A stretch of 64,000 nt of DNA. It comes from Monarcha castaneiventris obscurior. Its lineage: Eukaryota; Chordata; Aves; Passeriformes; Monarchidae. The notes under the pieces are model-generated. The model made no database searches. It was not told where the DNA came from and saw nothing but the letters and a program-made list of their open reading frames with translations. The stretch spans positions 1,860,001 to 1,924,000 of the forward strand of contig JAMPIT010000437.1 of assembly GCA_026261815.1 (NCBI GenBank), read 5' to 3'. A program made the translations under genes and the position numbers. The first letter of the stretch is position 1; every line of letters begins with the position of its first letter. Shown in pieces: positions 12,897-25,200 of the stretch.

Positions 12897-14364
12897 AAAA
12901 TGCCTACCAAAAATCGCACTTAAATTTGCCATTAAGTTAAAAGTGTGGCCTGAAATAAATAAATAAATTGCTGTCCATTTCAGGCCCCACAATAAAAGCA
13001 GTGTACAGCTAATTGGGATAGGCCTGGACAAATCAAAGGAGAGAGGGAAGGCCACGATGCCAAGCAGGATTTGGGGTTTTTCAGGGAAACAGCCTGAAAA
13101 CAGGAGCTACCTCTCCTCAAACTGCTCTGATCATTAATTCCTGGTGGTGATGGTGGAGGAGCAACAACTTCATTCTCTTTTCTCTCATCCTATAATCACC
13201 CACTTCAATATCACTTTTGAGCAGCTCATAAAAACACACAAATTGAAAGCCGTGGATTACAGACAGATCAAACACTAATTCAGAACCACTCTCCTCGCTG
13301 TGCATCCAGCATCAGAAGAATTTATCTTGCACGTTTTGCTGTGGGTTTGTTTTACAAGAATTGTCCAGAGAATGGTTTGTTTGCTGTGAAACAGGAGGGT
13401 TTGCAGGGTATTCGGCTTCTCAGGGCCGTGGTAAATGAGGAGCTATTTAGTGGCTGAAGTAACCAGCTGAAAACCTCACGCAAGAGGAGTAATTAATTAG
13501 GAGTAAATAAATGTATTTTTGCAGAGCTGAGGATGAACTGGAGCAGGTTTTCACGCTGAGATTGAGGGATGTCTGCTACCACTTCCAGCATTTATTTTCC
13601 ACCTGTCCCAACACCAGGACATCACCAGGGATGGGGTGGGATTTCTGGAGCAGACTGTGGGACACGAGGGAGGCTGGTAAATGTGGAATTAATGAATTTG
13701 TGCTGGCCCAGCCATGCAGCCCTGGATCAGAGCGTGTCACACTCGGAGCAGTGCCGCGATTAATTCATTCTCCTCAGGCTGCCCCCACTCCTCACAGGAC
13801 ACACAGCTTCTTCCTAAGAAAATTCAAACCTTTCCCTCACCCCATCCTGGATATTTCTGTCTTAGCATTCGAAAAATGGCTTTGTAATACTTAACAAATC
13901 TGTAGGTGGAGTTTCTGCTGATTTGAATCTGTTCAGGACTCAACCACAATCAAAATTTGAAGCAATAATAGGGTTTGTCCCCTCCCATCCAAATCTACAC
14001 GGGAAGTTAAACTGGATTTGAGGTGGATTTAAATCCTTTAGGTGACACAGTAGGTTTAAAATTAAAGCACCTCTTAAAAACCAGAACCTGCATTATTTTT
14101 TCACTTTGGTCAAACTCTCTGGAAGAAAAGCAGCAATTACCAACTCCCCCTCCCTGCAAACCCTGGGAAGCCAATTCTGCTCTGCTGAGAAATGAGGAGG
14201 TTACAAACACCTCTTGCATGCAAACCTGCCCAATAAATCTGATTTTTCTTCTCACTATTGTACATGAAGATCACCCACGACCAAACAGTAAAGCAGCAAT
14301 AAACAAAGCATGTCCCAAAACGTGCTGGCTGAGCAAATCTGCTGCCTGGAACCCAAAATCATCT

Positions 14365-14425
14365 TTAATCATAGAATCATTAAATTTGGAAGACACCTTC
14401 AAGATCATCCAGCCTCAAAAAAACT
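14365..14425 (-). mobile_element. Short CR1 LINE 3' remnant
   Basis: About 60 bases (AATCATAGAATCATTAAATT, AAGATCATCCAG) match the extreme 3' end of CR1 in reverse orientation. Confidence 0.7.
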
Positions 14426-15634
14426 GGTGCAAGGCAAGGTCCTGATCCTACAGGATCCCAGTTCTGAGCCTGCAGAGGTTACCCTGACACCTTCCCGATT
14501 TCCCCACTCCGGGGATTTGCAGCCCAGCCTATTTTCCTCTTTGGAAATGGCAGAGAACTGGGCTGGGCCACCCCCCAAGTGCCACAAAGCAGACAATTCC
14601 CAGCTCCCAGAACAGACAGGATGGAGCAGGAGGATGCCAGCACAGGCATGGCCTTTGCTCCAGGGATTTGCAGGGCAAAGCAGGTGCCCAAAATGAGGCC
14701 TTCACCTGCAAATAAATCCTGTGTATGGTGTAAAATCCTGTATGGTCACTGTCCAACCAGCCCCTTTGCTCCCGGATCCCCATTCCCACCAAAAATCCCA
14801 GGAAATGCACGTCAACACAGTTTTTCCCCTTTCTCTGTATTCCCTCACGAGAAAAATGAAACCCACGCAGGTTTTCAGTCGTGAAAACCCCCGGGTTCCA
14901 CGGTGATTTTGCTCATAAATCCATTTGGATTGTTCTTAAACGGTTTGGGAGAAAGTGCAGCTGCAAAAGGGATGACAAGGGACAGTCCCTGCTCCCACCC
15001 CGGGGAAAAGGAGCTGCTCCCACCTCCTCCCTTTGCCCTTCCCCACGTCCCAAAAGGGTTTTTAAAGGATGAGGCTTCATTAGAGTCAACAGTTTGGGGT
15101 AAGAATTCCCTCACTTAACACTTCTGCGTCAATCCTTAATTTGCTGTTAATGATGGGATTGGGATCCTACAGGAACTTCCACAGGAACTTCAATTCTGTG
15201 ACTCAAAACTTCTTTAAATCACAGTGATCACAGAACTGTTTTAAACCAAGGCAAAAGTAGAACAGAACCACAAAAGCCAAGAGATGCTGCACTTGAGGTG
15301 GTTTCAGGTTCATGCTAAGAGGAGCTGGCACTCCCAGGAACGTTTTTAAACTTTAAACAGATCCAAGAGGTTGAAATGCTAAACCTTTAAAATCAGTGGC
15401 AGGGCAGGTAATGACAAGAGGCAGCTCTTCAGGCAGAGCTTTTGGAGACTGACTGAAGATTTGCTCCTCACATGCAAACTGCCTGCTTAATACAGGGTTT
15501 TTACACATTTATATGACATGATTTGTTTTTTTACTTGTTACCGACTGAAAGTTATCCTCCTGGGACTGCAAAGCTGAGAGCTTTTAAGACAAGGGTTTTT
15601 CCAGAATGCCCTTTTTTTGTAATTTATCTCCATA

Positions 15635-15805
15635 TTCTCCCGCAGAGTTTATCAAAAAGCCAAACATAGCGGGAGAAGGGTTGATGTCATTCATTTGTAA
15701 GATTACAAAAATGACAAACAAACTTTTGATAATACATAAAATGGGATTAATCTCATCATTATATTTCTTTAATATTTATGTCAGCTGGGAATATTTATTC
15801 CCAGC
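15635..15805 (+). other. AT-rich segment with two perfect hairpins; candidate conserved noncoding element
   Basis: TTCTCCCGC (15635-15643) pairs with GCGGGAGAA (15669-15677). GCTGGGAATA pairs with TATTCCCAGC across two bases (15784-15805). Between them lie TGACA-, TTTGTAAGATTACAAA- and TTAAT-type stretches reminiscent of homeodomain-site clusters. Conservation was not tested. Confidence 0.35.
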
Positions 15806-17487
15806 CAGTTAATTCCTTCAGTTTTGGAGCGTGAGAGGGAACGAGCTGATGTGCAAATATAAACCAAACATAACAATTCGGCAGGAACGTGGATTTTCCT
15901 CAGTCAACAGGACAGAGCAGAGCCTGATCCCACCTCCCTGATCCACATGGACACCCTCTGGAAGCATCCAGCTGGGACTCCATCAGTTATCCACAAAGTG
16001 TTGGTGCTCACAGGACAAGGAAAGGAAAGGAAAGGGAAGCTGGGATGGAAACAACTGAGGAGAACAAGGTCCTGTGATCGTTTATTCCCAATTCCTCAAG
16101 GATCCCAGGGAACTCCGATCACAGGCAGAGGATTTTACACTCACCAAGCAAAAAAGGACCCCCATCCAAGTGGAAAGCCAGGAAAGGATCCATTCCCAGG
16201 CTGGGGATAAAGTCCTGGAGTTGTGCTGGAGCTTCATTTTCCCCCAGAAACCCAGGAGTGTTTGCTCTCCACATCCCAAAGCCACTCACGTTCCAGTTAA
16301 ATGGCACTGGGCAGGTTTTTATTCCTCGTGTTTCCCTGCCTATGGGAGAGCTCGTTTTTAGGATTTTGTGTCATTAAACATTTAGCTCGATACTTACACA
16401 GCCCTCAGCCCTGTGATAGCTAATTTGTGCCCATCTGTCTTGAAATGATTAGGGCCTAATCTAGAGAATTCATTGGGCTTCTCTTAAACACTTCCTGAAT
16501 TATAATGCTCCAACAACAGAAAGTCCTTGGAAGATGCTGGATATTATTGTGGAGATGCTGATCTCCATAACAATGGAGCTCTGCAAGAGGGAGACTGATG
16601 GAAGAAGGAGCAGCAGGGCTGGCTCAGGTTGGGGAGGGGGGGTTCACTGCAGATATCTGGCCCTGGCAGAATATTTAAATATTGATTTTTCTCCTCATTC
16701 TGGTCTGTCACTGGAAGTCACCTCCCCTCCAAGCTCATTAGGCTCCACGGGCTGTAATTAAAACATCGCTGGGCCGAGTCACCCTGCAAACAAGTGACAC
16801 CAAGATGAATTCACTGCTGTCCTCCCAAATACCTGAGTGAAAGGCTGTTTTTAAGGAAGGTATGTAACGACCACAGCACACTGCTGAATGCTAATATCCA
16901 AATCAAAAGCTCTTTTGTCAGCACAAGCCTCGAGGGGGATGACTGGGATGACATTCCAGCAGCAGAGCACGGGGGCAAGGAGGGAAAGCTTTCCAAGAAC
17001 AATTCCCTTCTATGAGGACACCACGCCAGGCAGGCAGATCTGAGGTTTTTTTTCAGTGTTCTGTTGTTCTGTACACACAACGCATTGTTCTTTCCTTTTC
17101 CTCCCCTCACAAGTGCTGGGGAAGTGCCTCTGGATTGTGCACAGCCGTGGATTTGTCCAGAATTCCAGTAAAGCTCCTCACAGCTGAGGGCTCCATCCAG
17201 GGAATCTGAAGAGATCCACCAACAATCCCTCCCTCTCCTCCCCTGTGGGAGCTGCTGAACCAAACCAAGCTGGGTGCAAGGAGATCACAGATGTGCTGGA
17301 AATTCTACAGATAGCTACAAAAGAAGGGATTTTTTCATTTCACAATATATATAAAATATTTAACTACACTTTGTACCCTGCTCCCTCAACTCTGTGCCAC
17401 ATTTGTAGGACTTAGTGTGGAAATAGTCAATCTATCCGGGCAAAGAAAAACAGCTTTTCCAGCAAAGGAATAAATCAGGACCCAATA

Positions 17488-17758
17488 AGCACAAGAGGGA
17501 ATGGCTTCCCACTGCCAGAGGGGAGGGATGGATGGGATATTGGGCAGGAATTGTTCCCTGGGAGGGTTGGGAGGGGCTGGGATGGATTTCCCAGAGAAGC
17601 TGTGGCTGCCCCTGGATCCCTGGCAGTGCCCAAGGCCAGGCTGGACATTGGGGCTTGGAGCAGCCTGGGACAGTGGGAGGTGTCCCTGCCATGGCAGGGG
17701 TGGGATGGGTGGGATTTAAGGTCCCTTCCAACCCAACCCATTCCATGATTCTGTGATA
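17488..17758 (+). mobile_element. CR1 LINE 3' fragment, plus strand
   Basis: Complete 3' segment from GGAATGGCTTCCCACTGCC through CCTGGATCCCTGGCAGTGCC and AAGGTCCCTTCCAACCCAAC, to the ATTCTGTGAT terminal motif at 17758. Confidence 0.9.
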
Positions 17759-20700
17759 AGCACAGCCAGATGTTGCTACAACATTGAGCAGTTAGTGTGG
17801 AAAGCTGACAAAACCTCTAAAATGATTGGGATAAGTTTGCAGAGAATTATGAAAATGCCTTATTATATTCTTGTTAGCACCTATTTCTATATCAGACTCA
17901 TCCTTTGTGCTCTGCACTCTCACCCTATAAAATCACAGAGCACGATTCACTTGAATTTAACCAGAACAGCTCTTCCCAAACCCACAGAATCTGTGTAGAA
18001 AAAACCACACAGAGATAAGAACGAGGCAATCCAGGAGTCCTTCCCAGCAGGAAAAGACAGGCAGGCCAGTACAGCATCCAAGACTTGAGCTGGATGTGAG
18101 CCCAAATCCAAGACTGGCAGCCTCAGGAGCTCAGCCAGAGTGGGAGAAGTCAGTATTAACTGGGAAAACAGAGAAAAGGGAATTAACGACCAGAGAAAAC
18201 GCCTCACCACAAAAAACACCACAAAAAAGACAAAAGACCCCCAGTTGCAGGAAATTAATGAGTGTTCGTCAAGGTGTTGCACAATTTAGCCCTCAGATAT
18301 GGAGGCTGTCAGTCGGGGAAACTGGAATTTAACGGTGACGGAGGATGAGGAGCTCCGACACCTCAGGGAATTGTGCACATTTCACCTCGAGCTGGAGGAG
18401 GAGAAAGAGCAGGACCAAGGGGCAGCTGCCAGGGACTCTCCCAGAACGTGGGGAGAGGGAGATAAAGGGAAAACAAAAGTGCTGGAGAAGTCTGGAAGTG
18501 AGGAGGGAGATAACCCAGGGAAAGGTGAGATACGGAAGCACCGGCAGGTTTGAAATCCAAATCGATTCAGGTCCGAGGATCAGACCACAAAGGCCAGAGG
18601 GTGAGGTTTTTGGAAGAAAGATGCTGGCAAAGATGTGATAATTTGCTAATTTTACATAACAACACGCAGATCAAAAAGAATACGGGATTTTTCGATGAAA
18701 ACCACGGTGCTGGAACCAGGGCACGGCAAGGCCACGGCGATGAAGAAAAGCGAAATAAAAGCGGATTTGTTTTTCCCCTCAGTGTCCCTCTGTTTAAGGT
18801 ACAGAGCTTGTGGGGACAACCCCACACACCACAAGACAGAACACCATAAATATCAACTTTGGAGTGAGTGCATGGCAGGAATTGCATCCCTGGAAATTGA
18901 TTTAACACTTTAGCTGAATGTCTTTGAGACACAGAGATCAACTGGTCCTCTAGAAACATCCCTTACTCTCCAAATTCCTTATAAAATTATAGGCCTAAAA
19001 CATATCATAATCCTTATTGACAAGCAGCCTGTTAATATAATCCCAGAAGGTTTATTTGGGGCTAAAAAAATAATAGTTTCTTTAGGTTTTGGAAGGAAAA
19101 TTTCTAAGCCTACACTGATAAACCTGTACTATAAATATAAATATAAATATAAATATAAATATAAATATAAATATAAATATAAATATAAATATAAATATAA
19201 ATAATATATATCCTATTTATATATACTACTATATATATACACACTCTATATACCCATACTATTTATATATATATATTAAGAATATATATGAAAATATATT
19301 AAAATACATTAAAATACATATATACACTATTTATATAAATATTTCTATTGTTCACCATAGAAATATAAGTATTCCTGTGGTGAACTATAATTGATTTTGC
19401 AGGGAATCAATTAGAAAATTAGAGATTTGTTATCTTAACCTCTCCAAAACGTTGGGTTTGTAGCAGATTGAATGAACTCTTAGGAAACGGCAATTCTAAT
19501 TTAAAAATCTCTCTTGGAGTCTTTATAGCTGTAAAATATTTGTAATTCTCACCCCTCAAATTTGCCATCTGAAGCCATTTCGGGGTGTGCAAGGATCCTT
19601 ATCAAGTTGTTTATCTATTTCTCCCTCACTAACAGCTTGACTGCCTCATGCCACACACGGATTTAATACAAAAACACCACTTTTGTGGCTGGTCCTCCAC
19701 AAACCGAAGCATAAAAGTCACTTTTATTGTGTTCACTGCTATTTCCACCAAATACTACAAATTAAAGGGTGCCAAAATGATGCTCCTGTGGTGCTTTGTC
19801 ACAGGCAGCTCTGGCTGTAAGGTTTTCTAAATGGAAAGAGACTGTCACCTTTATTTTTACAAAGGTAATAAACAACTTTTTTTTTTCCTCTTTTCAAAGT
19901 TATAGCAACACTTATTTGTGGGCTGGCAGTGATTTGTGCTGGGCCCAGCAGCCTCACCGAGCTCAATATTCACAGTACAGACAAAACAGCACAATCTGTT
20001 GTGGAGAAAAAACCTTCCCTTCCAAAATTGGATGTATTAACATCATCCCTGGTTTAAAATCAAGTGTCAGCACTGCCCTGAGGAGATTTTTTGGGGGGCA
20101 GATGAGGTAGAGAAACGAATCCTCCTCCCTTTTTGCCACGTCTGGCAGGGTGAGCACCACATTTCTGTTAAATGTGTGGAGAAAAGAGCTCAAATGATGT
20201 GATTTGTGTTGCTTACTGTGATTTTTCAAGTGAATTTGTGGGATGTGAAGCTTTTCTTTTCCCTGAGTGACTCTTGGCACAGCAGCCAAGCACAGAGTCA
20301 CAAATCTGGAGCCTGACCCAAACACGGTTGCCCTGGGAGCCTGAGAGTTTCCAACACCACAGGTCCAGGAATTCCCTCCTGTGGGATGATGCAGGCAGGG
20401 AATGAACATCTCACACCACAGCAAAGAGCAGTTTAAAAGCACTTGGCAACCACGGCTCCTCTTCAGGACCTGGAATTCTTTTTAACTTCCATTTATGCAC
20501 ACGGATAAAGCACAAATTAAGGTTTTCCCTGTGGAAGTGGCACGTAATTTACAGACAGGATAATCCTAACTGCATTGTCTTTTCAAAAAAGTATTGGTAC
20601 TTCAAAGAAATTTAATTATTTCCCTTTTGTTATATTCTGCCTGGTTTTAGTCATAGTTTCAATCAGAGCCATCAGGAGTCTTTAGTATCATTAAATAAAT

Positions 20701-21746
20701 ATCATTGCCCAGACTGATTCTACTGCAGACAGACACATTTAAACAGACAAAAATTCACCTTGAAACACCCAGCCTCGACAGTTACTTTAAAAATAAACAG
20801 ACCCCAATCCAACCATTGATTAGGTTTGGCCCCTTGGGTCCCAAACTCATCAGATCAGAGCTGATTTCCACCTATACCCAGTTCCCTTCACCAGAGAGAG
20901 CAAAACTAATTAACACATCTTTATTGCTACAAGAAAATGTGCTGGTTAGGGCCTTATTTAGCAAACTCACAGCTATTATTAGATAATCTCTGACTTTTCA
21001 CAGAGCAAACATCAAATGGGATGGCTGCTTTCACATGAAAGGAATTAAAAATTAATAAATCTGGCTGAGATGATGCCAAAGCGGTCAGGAAGCACAAAAA
21101 GCCCATTTGGCATTGCACAGATTTTCCATTGCAAAATAAAAATAAACGGGATACTGAGAATGTGTGAAATGCAGCCCATGAGGCCAAGAGAAGCAAAGTT
21201 TGCTAAAGAAATGTAATAATGTGGCATTTCAGAAAGATGGAAATGTATTGATATATTCAGTATTGGACCAATAAAGGCAGCAGCTGAGCTCCAGCTTCCT
21301 CCCCAACTAAATTTATAGTGCTATCACTGTCAAATAAACAAAAAAAGAGGAGTATCTTGCAACTGGATCACGTAAAAATGATGGAATTAATTAACAAACA
21401 GATTTGATTTCTTGCTTATTTGGGAGTTTCTCACCATCCCCTCCCTTTAGAGCCCAGCCAGGTGCAGTGACCTGGCACAGAAATGCCATCCCAGCTCCCT
21501 CATGGAGCTCCTTCATCCCCAGAACTCCCATTCCAGCTCTTCCCTTCCCCTGGCAGTTCTTCTAGGAATAAAGTGCTCTATTTCAGCCATTTCTCATTAG
21601 TACTACACTTATTTCTCTCTAAAACACACCTGGTAAACTTTTATCTCTTTTCTTTTTCTCTATTCTGCACATAAGCAACCAGTTAACTACATACTAGCCA
21701 TTACATTGGATAAGAAGTTATTCATATTAGATTATATGGATATCAA
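17759..21746. other. Intronic DNA with one acidic open frame and an AT tract
   Basis: The frame at 18299-18553 is Glu/Lys-rich and runs through a consensus donor (GGAAAG|GTGAGA at 18523). It is treated as a finding, not a gene. The AT tract at 19128-19360 is listed separately. Confidence 0.5.
19128..19360 (+). repeat. (TATAAA)n microsatellite followed by AT-rich tract
   Basis: About 12 perfect TATAAA/ATAAAT units to 19204, then irregular ATATAT and TTAAAATACA sequence to about 19360. Confidence 0.95.
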
Positions 21747-22160
21747 AAGTTCTGATTCAGGTTATAAGCATCAGGTTATAGGTATAGAAGTTCTGATTTA
21801 GGTTACAAGCATCAGGTTACAGGTATAGAAATTATGATTGAGGTTATAAGCATCAGGTTATAGGTACAGAAGTTATGATTGAGGTTATAAGCATCAGGTT
21901 ATAGGTATAGAAGTTATGATTGAGGTTATAAGCATCAGGTTATAGGCACAGAAGTTATGATTTAGGTTATAAGCATCAGGTTATAGGTACAGAAGTTATG
22001 ATTCAGGTTATAAGCATCAGGTTATAGGTATAGAAATTATGATTTAGGTTATCAGCATCAGGTTATAGGTATAGAAGTTCTGATTGAGGTTGTAAGCATC
22101 AGGTTATAGGTATAGAAATGATGATTCAGGTTATAGGTATAGAAATGATGATTCAGGCTA
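21747..22160 (+). repeat. 41-bp minisatellite, about 9 full copies plus decayed ends
   Basis: The unit is GGTTATAAGCATCAGGTTAT followed by AGGTACAGAAGTTATGATTGA. Copies start near 21760 and recur every 41 bases to about 22090. Two shorter 26-base derivatives follow, and degenerate GGTTATATTAA-like sequence continues to about 22300. It is AT-rich and noncoding. Confidence 0.95.
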
Positions 22161-22299
22161 CATAAGTAAAAGCTATGATTTTAGGTGATATAAGTACAGA
22201 AGGTTATGCTTCAGGTTATATTAATATTCTTCAAGTTCTATTGATAAAAGTAAAGATTTGGGTTATATTAAGGTTACATAGATACCTTATATCTCAAGC

Positions 22300-25200
22300 T
22301 ATGTGAGCACTTTGTTGCATCAAGTGCTTTCAGGATGGATTTATTTTAACCCAGCAGCCACACACACACTCTGAGGGAGGTGTTTCATCAGGGAGATGCT
22401 CTCCAAGTGGCTTTTAAGAGAGCCACAAGTGCCAGGTTGTGGCACATCCCTGGAGTGACAGAGCCTGGAGCCCGTGCCAAGGAAGCCATTGCTCTGTTCC
22501 CAGTGAATTTCTGGAGCTGCAAATAGAAAGCCTTTGCAATGCTATATTTTACTTGCCTCGTCATGGCTGGAAGGAGACGAGTGCTGCTCCTCCTGCTGCC
22601 AAAATTCCTTCAGCTCCCAAACTGCAGCCGCTACTTTTAGATCAGAGAGGCCTCGGCTTCAACCCCCCTGCCCCAAGTTCCCTGTGCCTGTTCTGTTTGG
22701 GAGCCTTGGAATGCTTTAACTCTGGGATGAATATTAACACAGCCTTTGGGGAGATCTGCTGGGGCTCTGCTAAGCCCGGCCTAGCACAGGGAGCTTTTAA
22801 ACCTGCGGTCCCAGTTTATCCTATCAGAGACAAGTCCTTCATTGTGACCCTGCACAAAGGAGGCACAGCCAGCCAGCCCCCTGTGCTCAAACACCACCTC
22901 CATTCCCTCTCCTGCCTCCTTCCCACCGAACAGAGCCTTTCCCAGGACATTAGGGATGCATTCTGCTGTTTGAAAACTTCTCTGCGCTTCTGGAGCTGCT
23001 GAAGAATCCATCGGTTCTCCCAGAGCTTCCCAGAACTCGAACCCACCTCAAGCACTTTGGCATCCAAACCCCATCCGAAGCAAACAGAATAAATACAGAA
23101 AAAGGTCAGCAGGGAATACCTGGAACACCAAGGCTGAAGGAGCTCAGTGTTCCTTGGAGGCAGTGAAAGGGTTGGAAAAGGAAAAATATTTCTAATGAGA
23201 CACAAGTGTAAAAACCACATGGAAACAACAGCTGAAAGTCACAGAAAAACCTGAAGATTACCCCATGGAGCTTTGCCTGAGGATTTGTGAGGAAAACCGG
23301 GTTTTTTAAGTCATGTTTATTCTGAAAAACAAGTGCCTGAAACCTCCATGTCTGTGCAGGTGATCCCTGCCTTAGTCCCTGTCCTCCCTGGCTCCGGCGT
23401 TGGCTCCTGCCTGTGGGTACCACGAGTTAAAAAACTGGGAAAAAACCCCACTTTCTGCCAACTGAGCTTCCCAGAGCTGCTCTTGATGGGCAGAGCAGTG
23501 TCAGGGCAGGAGGAAAACAAGGCTGGAGCAGCAGCAAGAGGAAATCGTGTTGTTTAGATCAGCTTCACACCCCAAAACCACATCCTGGGTACTGCTTGAG
23601 CTTGAGCAGATGAGCTGTGACACAGCCACCTCGAGGAGAAGGAAAAAAACCCGTTTCAGAGGTTCAGTCATCTTGCTAGAACAAATTAATTCATGTATTT
23701 CTATTAGAAAGTCAAGCAGGAGCACAGCTGGGTGTTGTGAGCTGGGAGAGAAGCTGGAACTGGGCGAGCCCCAGTAAGGTGCTTCCTTGCAGAACTGGGT
23801 TTTACTGGGACAGAGCTCAACCAGCACCACTGGGAGCTCTGAACTAATCCCTGGATTTAGCTCATTTCAGTGGATCGACTTTATTTTTTTCCCCTTTACT
23901 TTTTTTATACTTTTTTTTTACACTCCACTTCAGCAAATTTCAGTGGAACACACAGTTGCTGTGGAGGAGCTCCAGGGGGTTTGATCTGGCTTGTTTCCCC
24001 TGACAAAGCAGCTTATAAACAAGAGCAAACCCCACAAATCACATCACTTTTGGCTTGGAGAGGCAGTGCCAACCCACCTGCATAAACCAACCCCATTTCA
24101 AGTCTGCCCTGCTGGGTTTTTATTAGGACAGCACCCAGGGGAACTGTGGAATTAGGAATGCCATCCCCCCCCCTCCTTTTTAAAAATTTTTTTAGCACAG
24201 TGAAGCAGTGGAGGAAGCAAAATCCACGGAGAATTAACTGAACAGAGACAGAAAACTTCCAGCTGCAGTGTTTTGAGTGGCCAGAAAAAATAGGAGAAGG
24301 AGCAGGGCAGGCAGGAAGAGGGCAGGAATGGGGGGAAACCACGGCACCCTACACGAGAGGATTTTTAAGAGCTTTGTTGATGCAAAGTAATTTAGTTCAA
24401 GCAGATGAGATGTCAGTCTGATGGGACCTCTGCAATCCAGGCTGTGGAAAATATGGAGTGCTTGGAGCTGGTTTTGATGAGCTTGCAAAGAAATTACTCC
24501 CTGACTGGAAATCCAAAGCAAGAGGTGGTAAATGTGGTAAATTTCCTGGTGATACCTGGAAAAAGCTGAGCTGGGGTCACTCACTGCACTCAGGGGTTTT
24601 TACACTTGTCCTGTACTGAAATGCTTTTCCATCGTTGGGTTTTTCTTCTTTTTTTAAGAAGGTACAACACAATCCTCTAAAAGAGCCACCAAAATCCATG
24701 TATTTAGCATACTGAAGGTTTCCTAAAGATTTCAAATGTTTTAACTCCAAAATTCAGAAATACTACCTTTTTTTTTTACTAACATCCAAGCGTTCCTGGT
24801 GCAGGTTTGCTCCCAGGCAGAAAAAGCAAGGACCATTTCTTGGAAAGCATTTATTTCACTGTATAAAAAACCCTGCCTTGGGAGAAATATATATTTAATT
24901 TCATGCATATTTAAGAATACCAAGTGGATTTTATGCACCACAAAGAATATTTTCTCCCTTGCGAGGCAGCCCAAGGGAGGGGTTATTTGTGACCATCACT
25001 GGGATGTGTTGTCACACACTCAGCAGCCAGGTGTTCCCAGAATATGGAAATTTATTTTCTCCCTGTTACCATCAGAGGATGAAGGCTGCACATATCCATG
25101 CAGGTTTTTATGTAGGAGAAAGCAAAAAGCAGATGGGGAATTACATCCCATTAATTCTGCCAGGCAAGAGGAGAGCAAGAGCTCATCCCAAAGAGATCCT

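Larger units (their letters stand above)
12897..17487. other. Intronic DNA, mostly unique
   Basis: Contains only the CR1 remnant at 14365 and the hairpin-bearing segment at 15635. Frames up to 140 residues (for example 14023-14445) show no domain and overlap frames on the other strand. Confidence 0.6.

Noticed and set aside
22439..23002. 187-residue plus-strand frame
   Set aside because: No domain, overlapping minus-strand frames, no splice or promoter evidence.
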